From the NCBI GenBank assembly GCA_016721305.1, contig JADKIH010000001.1:1-64000 (forward strand): a stretch of DNA of 64,000 bases, read 5' to 3'. The position numbers were made by a program, and so were the translations under genes. Every line of letters starts with the position of its first letter. Within the stretch, counting starts at the first letter, position 1. The DNA comes from Bacteroidota bacterium (GTDB lineage: Bacteria; Bacteroidota; Bacteroidia; AKYH767-A; 2013-40CM-41-45). Under the pieces are notes generated by a model. It was given only the letters and a program-made list of their open reading frames with translations. It did not search any database and had not been told where the DNA came from. Below, piece after piece: positions 36,684-45,048 of the stretch.

Positions 36684-37719
36684 AGGAAATATTATTTTTA
36701 TAATTCTTCACTGCATTAACAAAGGCTTTCGCATGATCAACCGGAATATTAGGCATAATACCATGTCCTAAATTTGCCACGTATTTCTGAACTCCGAATG
36801 CATCAATCATCGCCTTCACTTCTTTTTCAATCTGCGGAATAGGCGACAATAATTTACAAGGATCAAAATTTCCTTGTAATGTCTTTTTATTCTGAGTCAT
36901 TGCTCGTGCTTGCTGCGGAGTGATACACCAGTCAATTCCGATTGCCGAAGTTGAGGTGTTGCTTAACTGTTCCAAAGCATACCAGCTTCCTTTCGGGAAC
37001 AAAATCACCGGCACGCGTGAAATTAAACTGTCGGATATCTTCGTCAGATATGGTAATGCAAACTCATTAAAGTCATCCGGACTTAACATCCCACTCCAGC
37101 TGTCGAATACCTGAACGGCATCGGCACCGGCATCGACCTGAGCATGAAGATAATCAATTGTTACATCCGTAATACGCTGTAAAAGCTGATGAGCAAGCTT
37201 TGGTTCTGAAAAACAGAATTGCTTCGCTTTATCAAAACTCTTACTACCGCGTCCTTTGACCATATAGCAGAGAATGGTGAATGGCGCACCGGCAAAACCG
37301 ATAAGCGGAACACGATTATTCAGCTCTTTTTTAATCAGCTTAATTGCTTTGCTTACATATTCCAGAGCACCTACGGCATCGGCACCTACTACTAAATCGT
37401 CGATGTCTTGTTGAGTACGGATTGTCTGCGGCAGAATCGGTCCTTTCGACTCGATCAACTGTACTTCCAGACCCATTGCTTGTGGAACAACCAGGATATC
37501 GGAGAATAAAATCGCAGCATCTACTCCAACCAGATCAACCGGCTGAATGGTGATTTCGCATGCGAGCTCCGGTGTTTGTACGCGAGTAAAGAAATCGTAT
37601 TTGTTTCTTAATTCGATATACTCCGGCAAATATCTTCCTGCCTGACGCATCATCCATACCGGAGGACGCTCCACTGTTTCGCCTTTTAATGCTTTAATGA
37701 AAAGATGTTCTGAATTCAC
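36646..37719 (-). CDS. hemE: Uroporphyrinogen III decarboxylase
   Basis: The 357-residue enzyme decarboxylates the four acetate side chains of uroporphyrinogen III to give coproporphyrinogen III in the cytoplasm. The signature RPPVWMMRQAGRYLPEY (about 19-35) contains the substrate-binding arginines, and GFAGAPFTILCYMVKGRGS and FDSWSGMLSP (about 212-221) are conserved. The last 20 residues (NNISYGLFNSAERKLI) extend past the usual end of the family and overlap hemL. Second to last in the order of pathway use but third in the operon hemA-hemC-hemE-hemL-hemN. The enzyme that makes its substrate, HemD, is not encoded nearby. Confidence 0.96.
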   Translation of the reverse strand: MNSEHLFIKALKGETVERPPVWMMRQAGRYLPEYIELRNKYDFFTRVQTPELACEITIQPVDLVGVDAAILFSDILVVPQAMGLEVQLIESKGPILPQTIRTQQDIDDLVVGADAVGALEYVSKAIKLIKKELNNRVPLIGFAGAPFTILCYMVKGRGSKSFDKAKQFCFSEPKLAHQLLQRITDVTIDYLHAQVDAGADAVQVFDSWSGMLSPDDFNEFALPYLTKISDSLISRVPVILFPKGSWYALEQLSNTSTSAIGIDWCITPQQARAMTQNKKTLQGNFDPCKLLSPIPQIEKEVKAMIDAFGVQKYVANLGHGIMPNIPVDHAKAFVNAVKNYKNNISYGLFNSAERKLI

Positions 37720-37809
37720 AGTTATGGTGTGTTTAAGATTAGACTGAATTATTGATGGTATTGGAGCGATCGACTCAGGAGCTCGAAAAGAAAAACAGAA
37801 TAGCGCCCG

Positions 37810-38736
37810 CTATTCTGTCATAAATTTTTTCAGCTCTTCAGCAATTTTATCGCCTCCGCTGGAAAGTAGTTTGCTTGCTGCCTGCGCACCGGCATCGGCG
37901 CAATTGTGCAGATCGAATTCCATCTCAACTTCGACTTTCCGAACTCCGTCGAGTGAAAGAATATTTCCTCTGAAATGAACTTTATCTTTTTCTGCCACAG
38001 CTAAAGCTGCAATCGGAATTGAACAACCACCTTTCAGATTTCTCAGGAAAGAATGTTCGATACCTGTGCAAGTCCATGTTTCAAAATGATTCAGTGTCTT
38101 GCAAATTGCATCGGCTTCGGAATCATCTTCACGACAAACAACAGCGAGTGCACCTTGAGCCGGAGCCGGAAGCATCCATTCCATTTCCTTGCGGAAAGGA
38201 ACATCCAGACCAATACGGTCGAGACCTGCTGCTGCGAATAAAGCCGCATTCCAGTTGGCCGTGTTTTTCAATTTCTCCAGGCGGGTATTGATATTACCGC
38301 GGATAGATTCAATTTCGTGCTTCGGATAACGGTTCAACCATTGCGCCTTACGACGTAAACTGCTCGTGGCAATGGTAATTCCGGCCTCCTCGGTAACGGT
38401 AAATGAAGCATCTTTATAAACAAGCACATCCTTCACGTTTACACGTTGAGGAATGGCTGCTATTTTCAGATTTTGGGGCAGTTTGGTAGGAACATCTTTA
38501 AGGGAATGCACAGCAATGTCGATCTTTCCGGTCAACAAGGCTATGTCTAATGTTTTTGTAAAAATCCCTTGAACTCCCATCTCGTAAAGAGGGGATGTTA
38601 GATTGATGTCGCCTTCACTTTTTACAAGGATTAACTCCGTCTGGATTCCTTGTTGTTTTAATAAGTTCTCAATATGCTTTGCCTGCCATAAAGCTAAACT
38701 ACTGTCTCTTGATCCTATTCTAATTAGCCGTTGCAT
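37810..38736 (-). CDS. hemC: Hydroxymethylbilane synthase (porphobilinogen deaminase)
   Basis: The 308-residue enzyme polymerises four porphobilinogens into hydroxymethylbilane. The N-terminal RIGSRDSSLALWQAKHIE, the catalytic-arginine region TSSLRRKAQWLNRYP (about 127-141) and the loop NLKGGCSIPIAALA with the cysteine that binds the dipyrromethane cofactor (about 240) are all present. The start overlaps hemA by 17 bases. After the stop, a 90-base gap precedes hemE, with no room for hemD. Confidence 0.96.
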   Translation of the reverse strand: MQRLIRIGSRDSSLALWQAKHIENLLKQQGIQTELILVKSEGDINLTSPLYEMGVQGIFTKTLDIALLTGKIDIAVHSLKDVPTKLPQNLKIAAIPQRVNVKDVLVYKDASFTVTEEAGITIATSSLRRKAQWLNRYPKHEIESIRGNINTRLEKLKNTANWNAALFAAAGLDRIGLDVPFRKEMEWMLPAPAQGALAVVCREDDSEADAICKTLNHFETWTCTGIEHSFLRNLKGGCSIPIAALAVAEKDKVHFRGNILSLDGVRKVEVEMEFDLHNCADAGAQAASKLLSSGGDKIAEELKKFMTE

Positions 38737-39916
38737 ATCGCATGAAGTTATCTACAATCTTTTCTGGTTCTAATTGTATAACGTTGTTTTGTTTTAAACT
38801 CAGTACAAAAGCTTGTATGGTTTTATTTACCAATTCGTTCTTTGTTTCGTCATCAAGGCGAGCTAAATGCGGACAAGATTTACTTGCCTCAATCAGCATG
38901 TTCTTCAATGACATAATCTTATTACGCTGATTGTAAAACTTACTCCAATCCACGAACGCTGCAATATGACTATTTATAATCTCATTTGCAATTGGAAGGA
39001 AGGTTTTTCTGTTTTCCAGCGATTTGTCGAGGATCGTTGAAATCGAATTGATATCGTAAATTTCTACGTTTGAATTTGATTTGCAATTCGGATGAACAGT
39101 TTGAGGAATGGAAAGATCCAAAACCAACGTTGTTTTTGCATCCACCAGCGTTTCAGGAGTAACGATATAATTGTCTGAAATCGCGCTCATCACCAATACA
39201 TCGAAATTCTTAATGTTCGCCTGAACTTCTTCGTAAGGAAGAATTCCAAAACCATGCGTATTCGCTACTTCAAGAGCGGTAGCATAGGTGCGGTTAGAGA
39301 TTGTAAGTTCAATATTCGGAAGGTAATGCTTGATGTTTTTAGAAATGTTATTACCGAATTTACCAAGTCCAACTAAAAGGCAACTAGCTTTTTTATCACC
39401 GAATTTTTCTTTCAAAATTTCAATCGCTGCATAAGATGCTGATACAGTACCCTTACTGATCGCTGTCTTTGTTTTCACTTCTTTAGAAGCCTGGATGCAG
39501 ATATTTGCCATACGTTCGAATACGGGTCCCAACATTCGATTTTCTTTTGCTAAACGACACGCATTCTTAAACTGACCAAGAATTTCATAATCACCTAAAA
39601 TCTGAGAATCCAAACCGGAAGCAACATGGAAAATGTGAGTCAATGCATCGTCAGTAGTTTTAACGAATTTGTACTGATTCAACATTTCCTTTGACTGACG
39701 AGTCACTGTTGTGATCACAGATTCAGCTAAATCTACCGGGCCAACACCGTAAATTTCAGTTCTATTGCACGTACTAAGCACTACGAAATCTTTGAAATCG
39801 AAGGCCTTAGCAAGATTGTAACATTCTGTTTGTTTTTCTGGCGAAATCGAAAATGCACTGCGTGTGGCTACATCTGCATTTTTGTAAGAGATTCCGATTA
39901 CAAATGTGTTTTCCAT
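38720..39916 (-). CDS. hemA: Glutamyl-tRNA reductase
   Basis: The 398-residue enzyme reduces glutamyl-tRNA to glutamate-1-semialdehyde with NADPH, the committed and usually regulated step of C5-pathway heme synthesis. The catalytic cysteine is in STCNRTEIYGV (about residue 50). The signature ASGLDSQILGDYEILGQFK (about 99-117), the NADPH-binding LLVGLGKFG and the C-terminal dimerisation helix are intact. First gene of the hem operon. A Crp/Fnr-type dyad at 39992-40005 lies 76 bases before the start, so regulation with the cytochrome genes is possible. Confidence 0.95.
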   Translation of the reverse strand: MENTFVIGISYKNADVATRSAFSISPEKQTECYNLAKAFDFKDFVVLSTCNRTEIYGVGPVDLAESVITTVTRQSKEMLNQYKFVKTTDDALTHIFHVASGLDSQILGDYEILGQFKNACRLAKENRMLGPVFERMANICIQASKEVKTKTAISKGTVSASYAAIEILKEKFGDKKASCLLVGLGKFGNNISKNIKHYLPNIELTISNRTYATALEVANTHGFGILPYEEVQANIKNFDVLVMSAISDNYIVTPETLVDAKTTLVLDLSIPQTVHPNCKSNSNVEIYDINSISTILDKSLENRKTFLPIANEIINSHIAAFVDWSKFYNQRNKIMSLKNMLIEASKSCPHLARLDDETKNELVNKTIQAFVLSLKQNNVIQLEPEKIVDNFMRYATAN

Positions 39917-39991
39917 AAAACTCAGGTATTAGGTTAAATCACTAATTTCAAATTGATAGAACAAATCTAGCCTCTTAGTTAAGTACCATGA

Positions 39992-40005
39992 ATGACTCGA
40001 ATCAT
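39992..40005. promoter_or_regulatory. Candidate Crp/Fnr-type operator upstream of hemA
   Basis: ATGAC-TCGA-ATCAT is a dyad with one mismatch, in the same geometry as the perfect dyad at 33812. It is 76 bases upstream of the hemA start codon, a reasonable distance for activation. Confidence 0.35.
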
Positions 40006-40263
40006 GCTTATTCCTGTTTTTTTATTAGAAAAATCATGCGAAAGTGCAGGGCGATAGCCTTAAAATCTTGTAAGTTTCGCATCTTTTTTTACCAAATGGC
40101 TAAAAACTAGTCATTTAGCAAAACCCAGGATTTAAACTCCCCTGAAACGCTGGTCCGAACGGCGAAAAACATGGGATCAGAACCACGGAAAATTTCGTCG
40201 GACCATCACTTTTTAAACAGGCATTTTGGACTTAAACGGGACGACTGAGTATCGGACAAAAAA

Positions 40264-40393
40264 GCGGGAGAAGGCTACATCGGTCTGCCTTTTGGCGCTA
40301 TCAGGTGCATCGCCAAACGCTTCCCAAAAGCATTAGATTCGCTACAGCCAACGAAAGTATCAACAGGCTGATGTAAGTCCCCTATCACCCGGC
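40264..40393. ncRNA. Candidate structured noncoding RNA (strand uncertain)
   Basis: TACATCGGTCTG (40276-40287) pairs with CAGGCTGATGTA (40364-40375) in all twelve positions if G-U pairs are allowed on the plus strand; on the minus strand the two wobbles become A-C mismatches. An outer stem GCGGG (40264-40268)/CCCGGC (40388-40393) encloses it, leaving an asymmetric internal loop. Inside is a hairpin TTTGGCG (40291-40297)/CGCCAAA (40311-40317). The outline (closing stem, large bubble, inner stem, about 130 bases) recalls 6S-type RNAs. The wobbles favour the plus strand, but a T run just beyond the outer stem exists only on the minus strand. I cannot assign a known family. Confidence 0.4.
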
Positions 40394-40401
40394 TCCTAGC
40401 A

Positions 40402-40445
40402 AGGCAAAAAAACTTGCAACAATAAGCTTACCTATTGTTGCAAGT
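40402..40445 (-). terminator. Terminator of the quinol-dehydrogenase/cytochrome operon
   Basis: A 13-base perfect stem ACTTGCAACAATA (40412-40424)/TATTGTTGCAAGT (40433-40445) is followed, in minus-strand transcription, by a T run (A residues at 40406-40412). It lies about 50 bases after the cytochrome stop. Confidence 0.9.
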
Positions 40446-40493
40446 CACAACTTGTGTTCGTTCTAAAGAACGAAACAGACACTTAAGAAATAA

Positions 40494-40919
40494 TTATTTT
40501 TTACCGAGGGTACGCATGTAATTTACGACAGCCCATCTTTCGTTATCAGATAATTTTTCTTTGAATGATGGCATTGGCTTTCTACCTTCAGTTGTTTTGT
40601 AGAACAACTCACCATCTGTCATTTTTTGGAATTCAGGACTAGAGAAGTCACCGCAAGTGATTTCGATTTTCTCTGCTTTTGGTCCATCACCCAATCCTTT
40701 TGCACCGTGGCAAGATTTGCACTGAGTATTGTAGATTTCTTTACCTGAAGCGATTGAAGATTCATCAGCTTTCACAGGATTTTTCGCTTTCGCAGCAGCT
40801 GCGTCAACCGGCCAAGGTTTTCCTGCAGGTTTGTCTTGAGCAAAAGTTGCAGTTGTTGCTAACATGAAGATAGCTAACATGCATACTGAAAGAGCACTGT
40901 TTACAATTTTACTTTTCAT
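40494..40919 (-). CDS. Periplasmic monoheme class I cytochrome c
   Basis: The 141-residue product has a signal peptide ending ATFAQ. The heme motif is CKSCH (about residues 67-71, IYNTQCKSCHGAKGLGDGP). The Met ligand is in GRKPMPSFKEKLS, and the C-terminal helix is NERWAVVNYMRTL. It is a paralog of the cytochrome at 4102-4524. As the last gene of an operon with a TAT Fe-S protein, NrfD and an anchored beta-sandwich protein, it is the natural electron acceptor of that membrane module and could relay electrons to the multiheme proteins. Confidence 0.88.
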   Translation of the reverse strand: MKSKIVNSALSVCMLAIFMLATTATFAQDKPAGKPWPVDAAAAKAKNPVKADESSIASGKEIYNTQCKSCHGAKGLGDGPKAEKIEITCGDFSSPEFQKMTDGELFYKTTEGRKPMPSFKEKLSDNERWAVVNYMRTLGKK

Positions 40920-40945
40920 AATTTTTGTTTTTTTGATATTGGTTA

Positions 40946-41497
40946 TTAATTTTTATGTAGATGCTTACTGATTTTTCTGATTTTAAAGACCTGAAGAACG
41001 ACGTACACTAAAGTACCCCAGATTCCGGATATTATCAAAATACTTGCCACAATAAAGTAAACCGGTGCATTCCCTCTGGAACCGGCGAGCGAACGTTCTG
41101 CTTTACTGATCTTTGCCTTTGGAGTACCCCAATTTACGTCAGCTTTGGCTTCGAAAGATCCATAATTTTCATCGTCCTCTACCTTTGCCAATACATGCAA
41201 AACACCTGCATCATCTCCCGGAAGGTCGTATGGAAACTCAATTGTTGCCTCGCCATTCTCATCGGTCGTGATGTCCTTACCCATCGGCATGTAAGTATAG
41301 AGACGCTGTACAGCTACCCTTACACTCACATCGGCTACCGGGGCGCCTTCTGATTTGATCGTCACCTTACAGGTTCGAACACTATCTACTGTGTCGAAAC
41401 TCAGACTCATATCCGCTACTTTTTCCTGTGCGAATGCAATAACCGATGCGAATAATAATCCTGCACTCAGTGTGATTAGATATTTATATAGTTTCAT
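40946..41497 (-). CDS. Membrane-anchored periplasmic beta-sandwich protein of unknown function
   Basis: I place the start at MKLYKYLITLSAG (41497), eight bases after the corrected NrfD stop, giving about 183 residues. Order: signal peptide (ending AFAQ), then an Ig-like/carboxypeptidase-regulatory-like beta-sandwich with CKVTIKSEGAPVADVSVRV and ITTDENGEATIEFPYDLPG, then one transmembrane helix near the C-terminus (VYFIVASILIISGIWGTLVYVV) and a basic cytoplasmic tail. I do not recognise a named family. Its place between nrfD-like and cytochrome c genes suggests a structural or docking subunit of the complex. Confidence 0.65.
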   Translation of the reverse strand: MKLYKYLITLSAGLLFASVIAFAQEKVADMSLSFDTVDSVRTCKVTIKSEGAPVADVSVRVAVQRLYTYMPMGKDITTDENGEATIEFPYDLPGDDAGVLHVLAKVEDDENYGSFEAKADVNWGTPKAKISKAERSLAGSRGNAPVYFIVASILIISGIWGTLVYVVLQVFKIRKISKHLHKN

Positions 41498-41504
41498 ACG
41501 GTTA

Positions 41505-42878
41505 TTATTTATAGTTAATGATTTCATCTTTGCCTTCTAAGCGCCCTTCTGCAACTTCCCACAGAGATAATCGGGAAGAATCTTGAAAACAAAGTAACAA
41601 TGAGTAACAGGGCTGCAAAAGTCGCAGCAACAATTGTCATTTCGAGGAAGCTTGGACTATAGTGCATCCATGACTCAGGCACATCCTGAATCGGCAAATA
41701 TGGATGAGCCAATCCCGGAATTACAATCAGATAACGCTTAAACCAGGCTGCGATAAATACACCAAATGCAATCAGTGTCAAAGGGAGCGGTTTACGCATC
41801 GGTTTAAAGAGAGGAAGAATTGCCGGTACTACCATTCCAAAGAAGATAACTGACCAATACAGTACTGCATCTTCACCCACAAATAAACTCATGAGGTGAA
41901 TGGCATGTAAACTCGACATCTTGTACGCAGGTACCAAATACTCATTAATATTAAAGTAAATGTAAATTGCTGACATAAGCACCAAAGCCTGTCCCAGTTT
42001 ATCAAAATGCATCTCTGTGAGATACGACTGCAGCTTGTACGTTTTTCTAATTGCGAAGACCGCCAAAATCATTCCGGCAACTCCCAGCAAAAACGCTCCT
42101 GATACGAAGTACGCTCCAAAATTCGTACTGTCCCACTCTGCTCGCAATGTTGTCGCAAATAACCATGCCGTTACCGTGTGAATAGATACTCCCAACGGAA
42201 TAACCAATACGGTCAGAATTTTTACACTGCGTTTTAAAATCTTCCATTGTTGCGGAGTTCCTTCCCAACCAAACGAAAGGAAATCGTACATCTTTATCTG
42301 CCATTTCGGTTTACCCGTCAGGTGATTTTACATGTGAGCATGGAAGGGATCATCGGAATAAACAAGAGAATCATACTTGTCGTAATATATGTCAGGATCA
42401 CAATGATATCCCAAACGATAGGCGATTGAATCCTGCCATAGATAAACAAGTAATGTAAACGATCCGGACGGCCCATTGCTGCTACGATACTCACACCGGC
42501 AAGCATAATTGCTCCTACAGCGATAACTTCGGCTATACGGGATAAAGGACGATACCACTCGAAATTTGTCAACTTCAAAACGGCCGACATTAATACTCCG
42601 ATTAAGCTTAATGCCACAAAGAATACGAAGTTGGAAATGTATACTCCCCACATCGTATAATCACGCAATGAAACGGTCACATATTTACTCTTCGTTTCCT
42701 GAATATAATATGCATATACTCCACACAGACACACTGCAATGAGAAATGCAATCCATACCTTACCCCATTTACTGATATGTTGAATAGGTCGGAGCAAATC
42801 GCTCTTCATCAACATGTACTCTTCCTGCGTAAATGTTTCGTAGGTAGTTGTTTCGTTTAATATTTTTCGATCACTCAT
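41505..42878 (-). CDS. NrfD/PsrC-like integral membrane quinone-interacting subunit, two frameshifts
   Basis: Two main blocks (42318-42878 and 41524-about 42330) join when one A is restored in an A run at about 42325; the bridging sequence then reads HLTGKPKWQIKMYDFLSFGWEG. A second slip near 41560 turns the odd tail GSCRRALRRQR into LWEVAEGRLEGKDEIINYK, ending at 41505, which fits the family better. The protein has eight to ten helices with loops typical of NrfD proteins (PMIPSML, ESWMHYSPSFLEMTIVAATFAALLLIVTLFSRFFP). NrfD proteins bind menaquinol and partner with four-cluster ferredoxin subunits, encoded here 12 bases upstream. Expected role: quinol oxidation, with electrons passed through the Fe-S subunit to cytochrome c. 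Confidence 0.83.
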
Positions 42879-42890
42879 ATGAATGTTTGT

Positions 42891-43826
42891 TTATTCTTCT
42901 GTGTTGAATTTTTCTGTTGCATCTTCAAACGGGAACTGACGTTTTACCGGAGGTAAATAATATACTCTCGGTTTTGTACCTAATTCCTCAAACTGGCGAT
43001 AACCTGCCCGACTTCTCAACAATTCTTTCAGGCGGTAAGTATCTTCACCATTTGTCACAGCGTCTTCCAATTCGTCGCCGTGGAAAATTGCCCCGTTAGG
43101 ACATTCAACAACACATGCAGGTAACAAGCCCTGAGCCGAACGATCTGTACAAAAATCACATTTCGAAACGGTACCTTCAGGTCCATAACCGGTCTTACAA
43201 TAATTCTCAGGAATACTGTCTTTGTTTTCTTCCGTAAACTTAGTCTGCTCCGGTCTTCCAAAATTGAATGTACGTGCAGAATAAGGACATGCTGCCATAC
43301 AGAATTTACAACCTATGCATCGCTCCGGATCAACAGCTACTACTCCATCGGTACGCTTAAATGTTGCATCTACCGGACAAACCTTCGTACACGGAGGATT
43401 GTCGCAATGGTAGCACATCGTCGGAAACCAATATGGAGATGCAAGTTCTGAATCTTGCATTTTCTTTACTTTAATATACTCTATCCGTGGCAGAATCTTG
43501 TGCGCCTTTTGACATCCTTCTACACATTTCCGGGCACCTGCACATCTTGCCAAATCAATTACACGAACAAATTTCTTTCCGGCTACCCCTGACGGATCTC
43601 TGCCGCAGAAAAATCATCATCTGAAGCATGATGAGAAACGTGCGACTTATCCACTTCTACCAATTTGCCATCTGCTGTCAGAACTTTTACCTTCTCACCT
43701 GATTTCAGATGGTGTATCTCCCATGAGATTCTTCTGAACAACCAGACCGGCTAGTGTTGCTCCGCCCGCAAGTACTCCGAATTTGAGAAACCTTCTGCGA
43801 TCAGAGTCTTCTTTTTCTTTTTTCAT
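42891..43826 (-). CDS. TAT-exported four-cluster Fe-S ferredoxin subunit (NrfC/PsrB-like), two frameshifts near N-terminus
   Basis: The visible long frame starts at 43553, but upstream translation in two other frames gives the missing N-terminus: MKKEKEDSDRRRFLKFGVLAG at 43826, a twin-arginine signal, followed by VQKNLMGDTPSEIR, then EKVKVLTADGKLVEVDKSH and VAGKKFVRVIDLARC. The rest (42891-43553) carries cysteine sets CAGARKCVEGC, CYHCDNPPCTKVCP, CIGCKFCMAACP and CDFCTDR...CVVECP. The first set has Ala where a second cysteine is usual. This is the electron-transfer subunit of complex iron-sulfur membrane enzymes, but no molybdopterin subunit is encoded. Together with NrfD and cytochrome c it resembles stand-alone quinol:cytochrome c modules such as Geobacter Cbc-type complexes. 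The periplasmic location follows from the TAT signal. Confidence 0.85.
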
Positions 43827-44792
43827 AAGTTGTGTTTTAAAAGAAACTTTTGACTTCTGTTTGATTTTTTTTGTACTCCACGATGAAATTACATTTCATT
43901 CGAGGCAATAAATGTCCTCACTCTTTCACTTTTAGAAAATGACATGCCTCACCTTCTCTATTAAATAGTAATGACCAATTTCATAAAAACCTCCAAAAAT
44001 GAAAATAACACCACTCTTGCTCTACTTTACAAAGGAGAATGACATCTCATTAAGGTAGTATGTTCCTATTCATTCGTACTCAAATCCAAGCAAACAATTA
44101 GGTAAGTAATGCCATTCAAGAAGAATTTGAGCCTTCAGCATTCATAAAAAACTACTCAAGCACTCAAAAGTTCTTATTTAATAGAAGCGTAAATCAAAGG
44201 CACTGTAACGGATTCTGATTTTAAAAAAACTGTACACATAAGCTCAAAGTTAATACGAAACGAAAGCAGAGAAGGAGTCGTATACCTCTTCTGAAACTCG
44301 CTCCGCATTAACTTCGCCCTTTTCAGGCTGATTGCATAGTGTGCGAATAAGTATACCGAAAGATAATTAAAGTTTTGATCCCCTGAAATTCTTCGGACTA
44401 TATTACTCTCTTTATTATTCATGAAAGCCCTCCGGCGAAGGGTGAATCAAAAGATAACTCATTAATACATAGATTAATGAAGGTGAGCAGTCTATCGATT
44501 CTAATCGGTCAGATTAATTCAATCAAAAAAATGAAATTTGTGAGCGCGCTCTCACTCTCGACTAAGCCAAAAAAATGAAGTAGGATTGACTCCGGTCAAA
44601 AAAAAAGTGCATCGGTTTGTGAAAACTCAATGCACCTTTACAGGAGTACCTGTTTGATAACCTAATGTAATTCTATCCGGATTGTCGGGGTTTCCATAAC
44701 ATAGGAATACCATTCCTATTATTCTTCATAAAAGGAATGGTATAACCGGAAAGGGAAATTAAAGCGGTTTATCCGCAAGTTCCGCGCGTGTA
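43827..44792. other. Long noncoding stretch upstream of the Fe-S/NrfD operon
   Basis: No convincing gene is present. Inverted repeats near the operon are ATGAAAT-TAC-ATTTCAT (43883-43899) and AATGA-CATC-TCATT (44038-44051); either could bind a regulator. Further out are a hairpin ATACCATTCCT (44707-44717)/AGGAATGGTAT (44733-44743) and a terminator at 44598-44638. A minus-strand 82-codon ORF (44174-44422) has no recognisable motif, no signal and poor amino-acid composition; I doubt it is a gene. Confidence 0.5.
44598..44638 (-). terminator. Rho-independent terminator
   Basis: Stem GTGCAT (44607-44612)/ATGCAC (44630-44635), extended by AA/TT-type pairs. On the minus strand it is followed by nine T residues (A run 44598-44606). 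It would end transcripts from the small ORF at 44793 or from the CoA-transferase gene. Confidence 0.75.
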
Positions 44793-44891
44793 TCAGACAA
44801 ACTTTACAGCCAATAAGAATATGAGGCCGAGAAATACTGATTCAAACACCACGAAATAGACAATCGTTTTTAATGTGTAATTCTCCTTCAT
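44793..44891 (-). CDS. Candidate 32-residue single-helix membrane peptide
   Basis: A short ORF reads MKENYTLKTIVYF followed by a hydrophobic helix (VVFESVFLGLIFLLAVKFV) and a stop. It has a charged N-terminus, one transmembrane segment and one basic residue near the end, like small accessory subunits of membrane oxidoreductases. It is followed by two hairpins including a terminator. It is too short to be sure and no family is recognised. Confidence 0.35.
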   Translation of the reverse strand: MKENYTLKTIVYFVVFESVFLGLIFLLAVKFV

Positions 44892-45048
44892 TATGATAAT
44901 TGTTGCTAATCAGAGGACAAGTTAACGTGTCCAATAAATTAAAGCAGCCAATTTCCTCCAAGAACTTACACAATTAGCGCAATAATGGCCTTTACTGGCC
45001 ATTTCGTCCATCAATAATCAAATGAACCTGCCTTAAAAAAGAGTGTCG

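Larger units (their letters stand above)
39917..40493. other. Large intergenic region: hemA promoter, structured RNA candidate, terminator
   Basis: This is a 577-base gap without ORF. From hemA outward it contains an operator-like dyad (39992-40005), an unassigned stretch with short T runs (40010-40250), a region with strong RNA-like pairing (40264-40393), and the terminator of the upstream cytochrome operon (40402-40445). A second small hairpin, TTCGTTCT/AGAACGAA, is at 40457-40474. Confidence 0.6.

Noticed and set aside
40264..40393. tmRNA, RNase P RNA or SRP RNA
   Set aside because: None of the conserved cores of these RNAs (tRNA-like ends, GGAAAGTCC-type core, GGAAGGAAGCAGC-type loop) was found on either strand.
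40494..43826. Alternative complex III (act) operon
   Set aside because: There is no pentaheme ActA, no large molybdopterin-like ActB, no DUF3341 ActD and only one NrfD; the Fe-S protein is separate and TAT-exported.
44174..44422. 82-codon minus-strand ORF in the gap upstream of the Fe-S/NrfD operon
   Set aside because: No signal, motif or domain pattern, isolated in a noncoding stretch; likely chance.
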